Assembly: GCA_025642065.1 (NCBI GenBank)
Contig: JAODUP010000417.1
Location: 531,001 to 595,000, forward strand
Origin: Paralvinella palmiformis
Taxonomy: Eukaryota; Annelida; Polychaeta; Terebellida; Alvinellidae
Length of the DNA stretch: 64,000 nt
Reading direction: 5' to 3'
The translations under genes and the position numbers were made by a program. The notes under the pieces are model-generated. The model ran no database searches, was not told where the DNA came from, and worked only from the letters and a program-made list of their open reading frames with translations. Of this stretch, positions 52,506 through 64,000 are shown in pieces (positions within the stretch are counted from its first letter, which is position 1; every line of letters begins with the position of its first letter).

Positions 52506-52850
52506 TTCATCAAAATAAAACACTTTGTTCGATGATTTTACATTTTATCCTAGCAAATAAAGACTATATAGCCCAAAGACCTTCCAGGTAATATTACCTG
52601 TGGAGAATGTATATTACGCAGCAATCTAACGAATTGGTTTAAGATGCTACTGCATCTTGACCTTTATCAAAACAAGTCACTATAATTTTCTTATTCAAGC
52701 AGATAACCTGAGTGAGAATTTAGCTGTACATAAAGTTGCCGTTGTCATTCAACATCTAGCGATATATGTCACGGAAACAAGTATGTGCAGGTCACATATA
52801 AGGTTCGCTAATATCGAGAGTGAGTAAATATTTGAAATGAGTGTGCCAAA
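52505..52850 (+). repeat. Module D, outlying copy, right part
   Basis: It resumes at TCAAAATAAAACACTTTGTT (52,509), the phrase at 4,425 and 28,131, and continues CATCTTGACCTTTATC (52,652), AAGCAGATAACC and GTCATTCAACATCTAGCGAT (52,746). With 51,115-51,490 it makes one D copy split by the LINE. Confidence 0.8.
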
Positions 52851-52854
52851 ATGA

Positions 52855-52910
52855 GGTGTTTGTGTGTGTGTGTGGTGCATTCGTGCGTGTGTATGTGCGT
52901 GTGTCTGTTG
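52855..52910. repeat. GT-rich microsatellite
   Basis: Short GT repeat with GGTGCATTCGTGC interruption. Confidence 0.9.
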
Positions 52911-54528
52911 TATGTTCACATATCTGTCTGCGTAGTAATGCGTGCATTTGCATGACCTTGGGTATTTACATTTAACCGTTCAAGGTGAATTAGGGAGTCC
53001 TTTAGAGACTGAATCAACGGGACAATGAGTGGGAAATAACGGGATTGGGTTAAATAATGAGTATCTGAACTAGTGATAAATTGAATAAGTTACTTTTCAG
53101 TCGATGAAAAGCGAGAGATTGATTAATTGATTGCTTAACTGAGTGAATAAGTCAGTAAATGAATGAATGCATGTTAAATTCTTAGATTGAATTAGTGTTT
53201 AATTGGATGATTGATTAATTGAATGAGTGAGTGAGTCAGTGAGTGATATAGTGATATAGTGAGAAAATGAGTGAGTGAGGTAGGGGATAAGTAAGTAGAA
53301 AGAGTACATGTGAGTGAGATAAAGAGAATCAGAAAATTGTTGTAAATTTAGTATCTATTACTAACTAATATGTACTGCCAAGTCTAACCACTTCAGACAA
53401 AAACTATTATTATTAAGATATACATATACAAAAATGACATATAAGTTCAACAAAGGCAACAATGAGCTTATTTATTGATTTGACCTTTCCTATTTCACTA
53501 TAAGAAAGAATACTACCAAAGAGAGTTATGTGTTGCCAAGAATGTAAGCATTGCGTATTTCAGATTGATCACAAATGTATGGCTTATAACTCAAAGGTAA
53601 TCATCATTTGAACTGGATGATGAGTTATAACGTATTAATATGTATTGACATGATGTCTATATTAATCATGTTAGAGAGAAAAAAAATGTTGATATAGTTA
53701 TTGCATGGAAATCAGTAAACTACAATGAATAATATTGAAACTGATAGATCCTATATTTTACTGTTGTGGGTAATATATTATTTTATGGATTTGTGATTAA
53801 TTAATGTTCTTTAGTTTTTCTGTACAGCTTCAGTATGATAAAGAATATTATTTTAATGCAATATCCATTTATGACATCCGAACTTAATAATACTATTATT
53901 AATCTATCATTCTATCTATCTATCATGTAATACAATGTTGTCCGTGTCCTAATGCTACCTCAGTATATTAATCCAATTTTATGAAGAACTATAGTATTTT
54001 CATCAAATGCACGCAATTATATGGTAGAAAATGATATTTTCACATTCATATATTAAAGTGGACAACAGTGTCGATAATTCAAGGCAGAGTGCCAACAAAA
54101 AACTCAATCCTTCGTTCCTTTTCAGACTTCTGTTTGATAGAGTTGATATAACTCTTATAATCATACGGATGTAAGCACCATATTATAAATGAATTATCAC
54201 CACCTATCACCTGACTAAAGTCTTACTGAATTTTGTTTGTTTAAATGAGTACTTTTTACATCTTAGTCAATACTTAGTTGTTGTATTACTCCGACTCTTC
54301 GTGAGCCTAATTTTTCATCTCAATTACAACAGTTGATATGTTATTTGCCATACATCTGCCACAATCTTATTTTAATCTGAATATTATATTTAGGAATTGC
54401 TGCCGGGAATAACTTAGGAAACTAATTTTGATATTATCCTGTATTGACTATAAGTAGGTCGTTTCGTTACCTTATGCATTTTTTTGTTAGCAATCTACCT
54501 GTGCGAAAATGTATCACAAGAACAAAGC
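52911..54528. other. Unassigned sequence with GAGT-rich patch
   Basis: Degenerate (TGAG/TGAA)n from about 53,140 to 53,330, and a short CTAT repeat near 53,915. Otherwise AT-rich with nothing recognised. Confidence 0.55.

Positions 54529-54593
<65 letters not shown>
54529..54593. repeat. (TA)n microsatellite
   Basis: About 32 TA units. Confidence 0.98.
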
Positions 54594-54597
<4 letters not shown>

Positions 54598-55033
54598 TGA
54601 TCCGTGTTTCCCATGACAACATTGAAAGCACTCGCAAGAGGCTGAATATATATATGTTGCTGTCCATCACGCACGTTGTTTGTGCATTATATGTAGGTGT
54701 GTTGCTTTTGTTCAAATTGCCACTTTATTTACTTGTACAAGTTTAAATTGGTTTCGGTTGTGTCCGGCAGTGTTTGCATTTTGGAGCAGAGTCGCCAAGT
54801 CTGAAATAATGATAATATCATATCGTTGACGTTTATGGAAAGGTAATCAGAACTCTATTTGTGTTGAACACAAGTGATCCAAATTCTCTTAAGTACATTC
54901 ATCTTTCCATTATTATATTTGCGTTTGTCTTAAGGATTATCTGTGTGGAAAAATCCCAATAAATGAGTTATGCTTGGTATCGTTTTGTTGCACTACGGAA
55001 ACATGCTATACACACTAATAACAATCCCAAATT

Positions 55034-55036
<3 letters not shown>
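54594..55036. other. Unassigned spacer
   Basis: No feature recognised. Confidence 0.5.
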
Positions 55037-55091
<55 letters not shown>

Positions 55092-55146
55092 AGAGTAGAG
55101 AGATATATGGGGAGAGAGAGAAAGAGTGAGAGAGAGAGAGAGAAAG
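55037..55146. repeat. (TA)n microsatellite and GA-rich tract
   Basis: (TA)n to 55,086, then a (GA)n-like tract at 55,108-55,146 with AAAG and GTGA interruptions. Confidence 0.96.
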
Positions 55147-57049
55147 ATGTTGAAATAAGTATGTATACTAATACAGATCACACAAAAGGGTTATAAGCAG
55201 CCAGGAACGTAATTGAAAATTATCTTATACATATGATCTAATCTTAGAACTTAAAATTATATTTGAAGAGTAATGACTTTTTTGATGATGAATGGTTCAT
55301 CCAATTTGTAGGCACTTCTATGAGTAGGTATGGGGTACCACACTACGTCGATATTTACAAAATTAAGTATGATATATTAATATGGCCACATGGCAAGAAT
55401 GCATCCTGTAAATTTCTAAATATGTGTAGTATACATGAACTACCCATTAAATTTAATTCCTTCCATCAGTATTAATTCGGTCAATTACTTAAATATCGCT
55501 GTATTCAAAGACCCTAAAACAACAATACCTTTCTGACCAAGGTATGTTTTAATCGTATTACAGCCATCAATGTTTTAATACCAATTGAACAAATACATAG
55601 CTCAGGTTCTGATTGGCAGGACCAAGTTAATAGAATAAAACGAGAAACCATTTGGATTGATACGCTGGGATCATTAGAACGAACAGGGTTAACCAAAAAT
55701 GTCCGGAAGATATATTAGAATCAGTCGAGAAGAGTGACACTGTAGCTCTAGTAATGCCGTTTTCTAGAATAATAAATACAAATTTTAAAATATTTCAAAC
55801 GAAGAGTTATTTAGAGTACTACCAAAATAGTATCATCACTGCTTACACTAAACATAAAAGCCTTTCCGGGTTATTTAGTATCAAGTTTGTTGGGCTAAAT
55901 ACCTTAAAATAAATAGAATGTCTCCTGAAGCTCTGCAAATGTTTCTCACAAACACAACTTCAGTAAAGCGTCAATCTTAGCCATTACTATAGTTGTAAAA
56001 CAATAAGATCTAAATATCAATTGTCAAATGATAAGCTACCACTAATTCATTTGAAGTAAATTTTAGGTTTATTTTCGTATTATATTGGACACTTTCATAC
56101 CTCTACAAACATATTAATTTTATTGAATTATCATTTGGATGTTAAAGTAACACACCTCCTTTGTTAAAAATAACTAAAGTATTAAGTGCGTGGCTTCATA
56201 TTGAATAGGTGAAGACTTGAATAGGTCGAAACCGGTCGTTGTTATTGGTTTGAGTCGTCTTGTATCATTTCAATTTTTCTATTTGTGGCTTAATCTTTAT
56301 TGATGAATTCTTGGCTGTTAATTTTCTGATACTAACATATATGTGTAATAATATGTGTGATAAAGTAAATTATTAAATATTCGATTAAATCTCTTTATTT
56401 TCGATTATTTAGGATGTTCAGCCTTAAGGTGACCCATTCCAAATTATTATGGGAAGTTTGTAACAACTTAATCTAAGTTTATGGAGATTATTGTTTGTAT
56501 GCATTGGATAGATGTTTTAGTATGGTAATAACGTTATATAATGTACCTTTCTATGAGTGGTTTGTAAAACCTTTACAGCTTTATATCTGTGAATTATATT
56601 CATCAAATGCAGCAATTTATACCAGATTCAAACATACCTCATGCAATCATGTTGTACATGATATACGAACGTGTCTCTGAAACAAATACCTTCCAAATAG
56701 AAATATATTGAATATTATGCAGCAATAACGGTGAAATTGCATATCGTTTGTTTATTGGAGTAAATCATTTATCATAAATATATATGATCTAAAATGTTCT
56801 TTATATGAAATTTCATAAACTGTTTTCTTACCTATGTGGAGTTAAAATGTCGGTAATTCGTTCAGTGATTCAATATTTATTTATGGGTATAAAATAACAA
56901 ATTGTAACAAACATAATTATGCAATAAGAATAATTATGCTACTATACATTTTTATGCCAATATCGTCCAACTATGGACTCCTTGTGTACATTTTAAAGGT
57001 TTGTGATGTATAGTTTAGGTATGAACATTAGTTAATTAGAAAACAAAAC
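55147..57049. other. Unassigned AT-rich sequence
   Basis: Several frames of 60-70 codons (55,263; 55,514; 56,495) have no recognisable domain. No repeats matched. Confidence 0.5.
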
Positions 57050-57200
57050 AATTACAGCGACGACGACAATAACAAAAAAATAACAGCAACAGTCATAATA
57101 AGAACAACAACAATAAGAACAACAACAATTATCATAATTAATAAACGTTATATAGCACCCTATATGATCTGTAACAAGGTTAATTTAAAACTACAGGGCG
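57050..57200 (-). repeat. (AAC/AAT)n tract and SINE-B-like 3' tail
   Basis: Imperfect ACA/AAC trinucleotides (57,055-57,135), then AATAAACGTTATATAGCACC and CTATATGATCTGTAACAAGG. This resembles the tail of SINE family B (TTTATAGAGTGCCC). No head is found to the right. Confidence 0.5.
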
Positions 57201-59467
57201 TATCACAACATTTTTTCCAAATTAACCAAGTTTAGGTTATCACGCCTGTGTAAATTATGATGTACTGAATATGGCACTTGAATATCAACTTATTTGCTTC
57301 CTTTAATGTTTCTAAATATACGTAGTCCTGGTCTTTGAAACATCATATATTACATGACTACAGAAGGCGAATAACTGATATTAACTATATTTGTTTATGT
57401 ACGACTCTAATAAGGAATATGCCTTTTTTTTCTAAAATAAGTTTGACAATGAGATGTCATCATCATTACCCTAAGCTGACTATCATGGATAACAAATATA
57501 GTTTGGAAATATTAATACAGTTTTGTGAATTTGCTTATTATTTCAGTTTGTTTCTATATACCTGTTTTTTAACTTAGTTTTCATTTTGTATTTTTATTTA
57601 TTAAATACATTTCTTCGGTCGTCCGGTAGATTAATAATTGGACACCACCTGAGTTAATATTGCAGAAGTAATTTAATATAATATCAATTAAATGTCAAAT
57701 GAATCAATTTATATTTAAATAAACGTTAACACTACGATCTCATTAGACGATTGATCATGTTTTGTTATTGATTACAGGCAGCTTTTCATTGTGTACCATA
57801 AAAATGAATAGTAATAAAGTTCTGGTAATTTTTAAATTTGATCTGTTCATATTAAACTAATATAAAAGAGTTGCATAGAATTGGCAGTATTTGATTATAA
57901 TATAAGTAAGACATTATTTCCTGAAAAACGGGATTGAGATTGCATGTTAATGTGTATACTGTTGGAAGGATATAATGATGATGAACAGTAAATTTATATT
58001 GTTATTCAGAGACATACAATCATTCTCTTAATGTTTTGACAAATGAAATGCGCCTCATTAACCCAAGGAATTAAATACCACATTTGTTCAAAATTGAAGA
58101 ACTAAGTAAATTCTAATTTAATATTATTTTAACATAAACACCGTTTTTCATTTATTAGTGAATTTTTCTTATTCTATGCTATTCCACTGAAACACGAGTA
58201 GGTATTTTATCCTTTAAGCATCTCAGGAATATATTTCGTAAAACCACATTAAGTCACATGGAGTATGGTAGGTTGCAATTATGAAGTACATAAGAAAATA
58301 TTCATAAATTATCATGATTTGTAATTACGCATTACGCTTCTAAACACATTATTATTGACGTGTAATATTAAATTTAGTTTAGATTTATCTTTTATATTAA
58401 TGTAAACATAAACTGGAGGACATCGTTTGTGTATGATATACAACACTTATGAGACGAGTGGGGAGGCTTAAAAAATGTAATACAAAATAACAATAAATAG
58501 TAAATATGGTGTTTATTTTACTTATGCCATTTTATGAAGAAAATAGTACTTTAATTATAAAATAATTGTCAATGTAATAGTACATATAATTTTGATTTCC
58601 TTCTATGATATTTAACAAATATTGAATATGTTATGTGGCAGAACTCATATTAAGGAATTTAGAATTAAATATAATCCTGACTAATGTATGATTTGGTTTT
58701 GCATGAACTAAAATAAGAAACTAGACGTTATTCATACAAAAAGACAATGAGGTGCGCCACAAGATAAATTTGGTTTAAAATATAGTATCTAATTGTTTAC
58801 AAAACACTATGAATGCACGCTAAAACTTATAAGATTAAGATTGTTTTCCAAATTAATTTATTCAAGACATTTAGTTCGTTAATGTAAGATCTCTCATACT
58901 ACATTCACACACCTAATTTGAAACATATTGTTCTTGCTTAGTATTGTTTAGTATTTTCTATCTAAAACCTGTTTATAAACTATATAAACATATTTGACAT
59001 GGTGATATATAAATTTAATGTTCATACATTCTATTGGCTTTACGAATTTCCTTAAAATTAAAATATATAATCAGGAAATCGTAAAGGTGTATAGTTCTGA
59101 ACAAAAAAAAACAAAACAAAAAAAAACCCTACTCAATACCAAATAACTGTTTTGTGTTATGACCTGTTAAATATTCATGTTCGAATTGTATGAACCATGC
59201 TTAAAAGAACATTGCATTATTTTGTTTTTATAATAACGTCATTTTAAGGTTGTAGTCACTGGCTTGAAAAATAAAACTAGACCAAATAAGGCCGCCGATA
59301 TGATGACAAATAGGTCCTAAGTTCAAAATCAGATTCATAAACATGGTTAATTATTGTTGTGTCTATAGTTGAATAGGCCGTAGGCGTTAAATTAATACAA
59401 AATGAATATCTTTCATTTGTAAGTACACATTTAAAATAGCTGTTAAAGCGTTGTTGTTTTTTTGTTT
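57201..59467. other. Unassigned AT-rich sequence
   Basis: No feature recognised apart from an A-rich stretch near 59,102-59,128. An 80-codon frame at 57,335 has no domain. Confidence 0.5.
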
Positions 59468-59480
59468 GGGGGGGGGGGGG
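59468..59480. repeat. Poly-G run (13 G)
   Basis: An uninterrupted G13 after a T-rich stretch. Such a run is rare in this AT-rich window. Confidence 0.95.
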
Positions 59481-60369
59481 AATTAAAACTTAACATTTAT
59501 TGTATTTAGCCTATTCGACAACCCCTGGCCCGTCTTTGGTGTTGATCCCAACTAATCTAGGTCTACAGGCTTGCATTAACAACATTTACATATTTCATTG
59601 AATATAACAAGACAAGAGTAATACAGATTCCATGCACACACATAATCATAGTGCACATCTCACTATAACTGTCCATATTGATAGGTTCAAAACTAGATGT
59701 GCAGCTTATTCAACTTTGATTTTTCCCCTACGGGAAGTCGGCACTGTTTGGTCATGGCGGCCAAATTAAACACCAGGAGTGCTCAGTCTAGTTTCCTTTC
59801 CGTTAAATGGTTGTTCTCCAGTATTTTAAATTTCATTTCCGCTATGCCCAACTTGATGATAACACTAACATGGCATAAATTTGCCAATCATATAGGAGGA
59901 TTACGGTCAATTGATATACAAATTAATTATTTTGATTTACACACAAAACAAATTTTATATTAAAATTTCCTGTACACATTTTGTATTGCAGAAAATGATC
60001 TAAGAAAAATGAATGCAGTGGGAACAATTTACACAATAAAATGGTTAGTTACGTATTGCACATAAGCACATTAATACATTAACAAGGTAAAAGCTCAGCT
60101 TGGTCAGCTGACTTACACATTGAGCGATCATTTTGTTTACAGATCAACCAATTTAAAATTGGCTAACGGTTATACATTAGAGAATTGATTATCAATTATC
60201 CAAGTTGTAAACAATACGTTCTTATTGGTTGTTGTTGATTCTTTCATATACTAAACATATTATTCATAAAATTTTTGGCAACATAATGTGGCAATCAAAT
60301 AAACATCCAAATTGCTCATAATATATCAATATCATGATATACAATCATTTATCTTATACTACGACTATG

Positions 60370-60372
<3 letters not shown>
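59481..60372. other. Unassigned, locally less AT-rich
   Basis: The block 59,520-59,860 has more G+C than its surroundings, including CTGGCCCGTCTTTGGTG and CATGGCGGCC. An 88-codon + frame (59,697-59,963) has no recognisable domain. I considered a promoter or 5' exon and could not support either. Confidence 0.4.
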
Positions 60373-60410
<38 letters not shown>

Positions 60411-60436
60411 TTATTTATTTATTTATTTATTTATGT
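60373..60436. repeat. (TA)n-(TTTA)n microsatellite
   Basis: About 16 TA units then about eight TTTA units, the same compound form as at 13,473-13,568. Confidence 0.96.
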
Positions 60437-60889
60437 ATTTATCAATTCCCTTCATCTTCTGTTTCAATGAAACACGGTGCTTTGCACCAAAGCATGTAAT
60501 ACAAGTTGATATTTCTTAGCCATAATTGTTTTTCAAATGTATCCGTTAAATAAATTACCTTATTTCAACTTTCAAACAACATAAAATAAATGCTAAGTGT
60601 ATATTTAATCCTTTGATTGAGAACAAACATTTAATTTAACTAAACGATAAATAACAGCGAAGATTATATACTAATTGTAATAGTTATAAAAACAATAATG
60701 ACATGCATTTATCCACACTATAAGGTACATCTACGCATAAACAATTGTTGCTACTCTAACTCACGATAAACACGAACATCTTTAATACCACAACCTTATT
60801 TTATTATTCTGTTGTCCAGAAATATGAATTTATTAAACTACTAACGTGACTCGCCTAGGTATTCTAGCTGATCTCATTATACCGCACTG

Positions 60890-61215
60890 CTTAGTCAGTG
60901 CAATAAGCGGTGCTTTGATATAAGCCGTTTACTATAATACATAATCTATTTTGAGCCTAAGTTAGAGCCCCGAAAGCTATCATTCACACCATATCCGTAT
61001 TGGAAATACCACTCTAGTTATGTCCAGTAATTTAGCTTCTTTGACAACATAATTGACTGTATTTCTTAGCTTTGACTAAATATTTAAGATCAGCAACAAG
61101 ATGATGAGTGATATTTGCGTCAAAAGCAAGAAATGGGGTCCTCTTTGAATTGCATAATCAGTAGCTTACTTGTGTACAAATCTATTGGGTTTATTTAGTA
61201 TTATTAGGTAGATGC
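60890..61215 (+). repeat. Repeat R, left copy
   Basis: It resembles 62,915-63,080: ATATCCGTATTGG (60,992) against ATATCCGTATTCA (62,934), GATGAGTGATATTTGCGTCA against GATGAGTAATATATACATCA, GCAAGAAATGGGGTCCTC against CCAAGAAATGCTCC, and TTAGTATTATTAGG against TTAGTATTAGTGTG. Not seen in the macro-unit array. Confidence 0.55.
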
Positions 61216-62189
61216 TTTATTTTAAAGGAGAGGGAGGATAATAGTTATCATTTATAAAGGTTATCTTGACAGTATGCTAATTATGACTCTCTAGGTATAA
61301 ACTGAAATTCAAAAGAAAGGGTGAAAAACTCAATTAGAAATAACAAGAAGTCAAAGGGGGTATTAATTCGTACTAGTATACTTACGAGTGGGTATGAAAT
61401 AATCTGCAAATGTATACATAATCGATTAATTTGAGAAATTATTTGTTTATTAGGATTAATCTTTCAATCATTCACGTGATTACACATAGAACGTTTTAAA
61501 AACAGCAATAAAGATGATAAGAAAAAAAATTGAAATTGCCTCATCTCCCCACTCATCAAAAGTAGGGTGTTCTTAAGTTGATATCACACACGCCAGACTT
61601 CGACTCCGAACAGAAACTAGAATGCTATCTATAGACCATAAATAATTATCGCTTGCAGTTCTGAAAGCTAAATCAAACCAGCTTCTGTGACTTGAGAGTG
61701 AAGTAAGTTGCATACTTTCCGATTATTTGAGATCTAGGAAGCAAAATATTTATAACAAACCTTAAGTTATTATCTGTATAGAGAGTCGTTCTGATCGATA
61801 AGACAAAAGATAACATTTCTAAACAGATCAATCATATTAGTAATAGACAATTGACCGACTAGAAGATACATGAGAGCTTCTAACCTTTTTATTTTGCGGA
61901 CATTAAAGTACTGCTCAATAAAAATGTAAGGAGGTTAGTTCTTAAAGAAAATGATATTGACCATGTATTTGTTTTGCTTTGACACAGGTTTGAGTGAGTG
62001 CATCGGATTACAAATGAGGTTATTTATCAGATACGACTGTATTGAATGTTATGGGGGTTTTATTTGCTACTTTTAATATTTAATTTATGGACGTGTTCTT
62101 AGATATGTGTATGGCAATTGGTGCTATACATAATTTATTCCGTCTGTTGTACAATGAGTCTGAGTAAAGCTACATGTTATTGTTGCAAA
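61216..62189. other. Unassigned AT-rich sequence
   Basis: A faint resemblance to the D core occurs near 61,826 (GATCAATCATATTAGTAATA), too short to call. Confidence 0.45.
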
Positions 62190-62400
62190 TGTAATGTCTA
62201 TTTGTTTTGTTGCGACAATTATGTGATGTATTGTGGATAGTAGTATATTTGGGAACACAACATATTTATGTGACATATGGTGTTAATTTCCAAGATAATC
62301 GGAACTATATATCATTGGCTACATTTGCAAATTGTTTTCTTTCATAGATGATGATGTTTCGTTAATAGAATGATATATAACGTATTCGTCCCCTTTGAAT
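62190..62400 (+). repeat. Module F, degraded outlying copy
   Basis: It resembles 6,250-6,430: GTGTTAATTTCCAAGATAAT, TCATTGGCTACATTTGCAAA, TTGTTTTCTTTCATAG, AATGATATATAACGTATTCG and TCCCCTTTGAATA against CGCCCTTTGGATA. It lies about 19 kb beyond the last array copy. Confidence 0.6.
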
Positions 62401-62642
62401 AAACGGGGGATCAATTGGTATTCACGAGTCGCATTTGTGCCACAACAAGCTGACCGGGAATCATAAAGGGCATAGGCCTGGAGAAACAACAAAATATTTC
62501 CTCTTATGCTTATACTAGGATGAAATTTTAAAGTGTTTTGTGTAGTACGTATTATATATTAACAAATAAAAGTGAAAATAGACCAAGATCTGGGTTAAGC
62601 TGATTATTTCCTTTCACATTTTGTTATATTTCTACAGCACCA

Positions 62643-62646
<4 letters not shown>

Positions 62647-62693
<47 letters not shown>

Positions 62694-62786
62694 CATACAT
62701 ACATACACACACAAACACACACAAACACACAACACACACACACAAACACAGATACACACACATTCACATACACACACATACACACA

Positions 62787-62865
<79 letters not shown>
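62647..62865. repeat. Compound (TA)n-(CA)n-(TA)n microsatellite
   Basis: (TA)n to 62,690, irregular CA repeats to 62,820, then (TA)n to 62,865. The 89- and 93-codon minus frames across it are simple-repeat translations. Confidence 0.98.
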
Positions 62866-62867
<2 letters not shown>

Positions 62868-62914
62868 AACCATTTATGCACAACATTTTTAGTATAGGCT
62901 ATCATACATGTGTT

Positions 62915-63080
62915 TTTAATCTACGTTCCAGCTATATCCGTATTCAATATAGCACTCGTGCTGATGAGTAATATATACATCAAGGCCAAGAAATGCTCCT
63001 TTTTAAATTACATAATAAATAACTTTTTTTTGTGTAGAAATACACTGGTTCATTAGTTAGTATTAGTGTGAATATTATTT
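62915..63080 (+). repeat. Repeat R, right copy
   Basis: Partner of 60,890-61,215, shorter by about 60 bp between the first two landmarks. Confidence 0.55.
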
Positions 63081-63299
63081 ACGTTAACGCCAACAAGAGG
63101 GATCCATATTTATCATTGATGACTATAATCTTGAGGGTTATCAGATTCGAACTATCCAGCTCAAACGGAATGATTCAAGGAAAGACTAAAAAACAACAGA
63201 ACTCACTCAGAAACAGTAAGACGTCTAGGAGGAAAATAACATTCCATGAACATTGTCAATGTCTCAGTTTTCGGATATAAACCTTGAAGGAGGAATATA

Positions 63300-63632
63300 T
63301 ATAATAATAAATAATAATACCAATAATATGTGATATTTATAGAGTGCCCTATTCAGCTAGAAGATGCTCTGAAGCTCTTTACAGTATTATTTACATTATT
63401 ATTATCCCTGACTCAGACCTGTTTCCACCCAGCACGTATCTCAACTCCCAGGGGAGCATACAACACGTGCTTCCAAACACACAGCCATTGCGTCCTGTCA
63501 AGTACTCATTTTGTTTTAGGGATGAGTGAACCAGTCGCCACATGACAGCATTGCAGCTCATGGAGACTCGAACTCGCGACCTTTCGACTATGAGTCGTAC
63601 ACTCTTACTAACTGCGCTATCACGGCTCGGAT
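63300..63632 (-). mobile_element. SINE family B, near-full copy (tRNA-derived)
   Basis: The minus strand begins CCGAGCCGTGATAGCGCAGT, with an A box (TAGCGCAGTTAGTAAGAGTG) and a B box (GGTCGCGAGTTCGAGTCTCC). A body of about 200 bp follows with GTTGTATGCTCCCCTGGGAG. It ends GGGCACTCTATAAATATCAC plus an (ATT)n-like tail at the 63,300 side. This is the layout of an animal tRNA-derived SINE with a LINE-type tail. A worn relative is at 12,950-13,135. Confidence 0.87.
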
Positions 63633-64000
63633 TATGTTCCTATAAATCTCACTGTTTTATAATCTTACGTTAAGAGTTACTATGTTTTATTATAACTATA
63701 TGACCTTCTTAGAATTCATCTTTCTTTGTTTATTACTGGCATGCTGAAGGTAGATTTGAAGTGAACATGCTTATTTATTGTTTGTGTTTTCAGCGTGAGG
63801 TACCTTTTGACTTTGACGTATTATTTGGTCATTGGGCCTAGGAATAATTGCCTCTGCTGTGCATTGGTCACTTGCTTAGCCACTCATGTCCTAACGAATT
63901 CAGAAACAATTTGTTTTCCGTATTATACTCTAATTACTGACTTGAGTAGTGAATCTGTTTAGACATGTTTATGACGGACAAATACATCTTCAGGATGTTA
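63633..64000. other. Unassigned sequence to window end
   Basis: No feature recognised. Confidence 0.5.

Noticed and set aside
59740..59775. CATGGCGGCC in a locally GC-richer block, like a YY1 site or the start of a promoter/first exon
   Set aside because: It does not fully match the YY1 consensus. There is no CpG island, no splice-supported frame and no homology to confirm it.
63548..63632. Possible tRNA gene on the minus strand
   Set aside because: It has good A and B boxes but continues into a 330-bp element with an ATT tail, and there is a worn sister copy at 12,950. It is a SINE head.

Overview
This window looks like intergenic or heterochromatic nuclear DNA from a multicellular animal. 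It is AT-rich (about two thirds A+T, judged by eye), full of long compound (TA)n/(CA)n microsatellites, and carries relics of CR1/L2-type LINEs and tRNA-derived SINEs. There are no operons and no bacterial-type gene density. The SINE heads, the LINE types and the microsatellite load fit an invertebrate such as a mollusc, but I cannot name a species. I found no intact protein-coding gene, no exon I could assign to a known gene, no rRNA and no functional tRNA gene. Every open frame of any length is microsatellite translation, transposon relic or unsupported.

The main structure is in positions 1-43,630. This interval is a mosaic of non-coding modules that recur in the same order. I call them A, B, C, D, E, F, G, H and I. 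Matching modules lie roughly 11-15 kb apart, most often 12-13 kb, so the interval reads as about four degenerate copies of a large tandem unit. Unit 1 (1-8,440) has C-D-E-F-G-H-I. Unit 2 (13,690-20,960) has H-I-B-C-E-F-G-H. Unit 3 (21,540-33,510) has A-B-D-G-H-I with a LINE inserted in D. Unit 4 (33,830-43,635) has A-B-C-D-E-F. An inverted piece (8,566-10,850) carries reversed G and the reversed left end of A between units 1 and 2. Reversed G copies also interrupt units 2 and 3. By eye, copies are about 75-90% identical; the exception is a 140-bp core of D that differs by one base between units 1 and 3.

From 43,636 to 64,000 the density of recognisable repeats drops. There is one more D copy, split by a dead CR1-like LINE (51,115-52,850), a degraded F copy (62,190-62,400), SINEs at 48,615 and 63,300, and microsatellites. 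The rest is AT-rich sequence in which I see nothing.

The retrotransposons are all dead. The + strand LINE relic (28,880-30,760) keeps much of the linker, reverse transcriptase and C-terminal coding trace but has many stops and frameshifts. The minus-strand relic (51,495-52,505) has lost its catalytic YADD region. SINE family A (tRNA-derived, 14,453; 17,539; 23,205; 48,615) and SINE family B (12,950; 63,300) are both minus strand. All identities are estimates made by reading; no alignment program was run.
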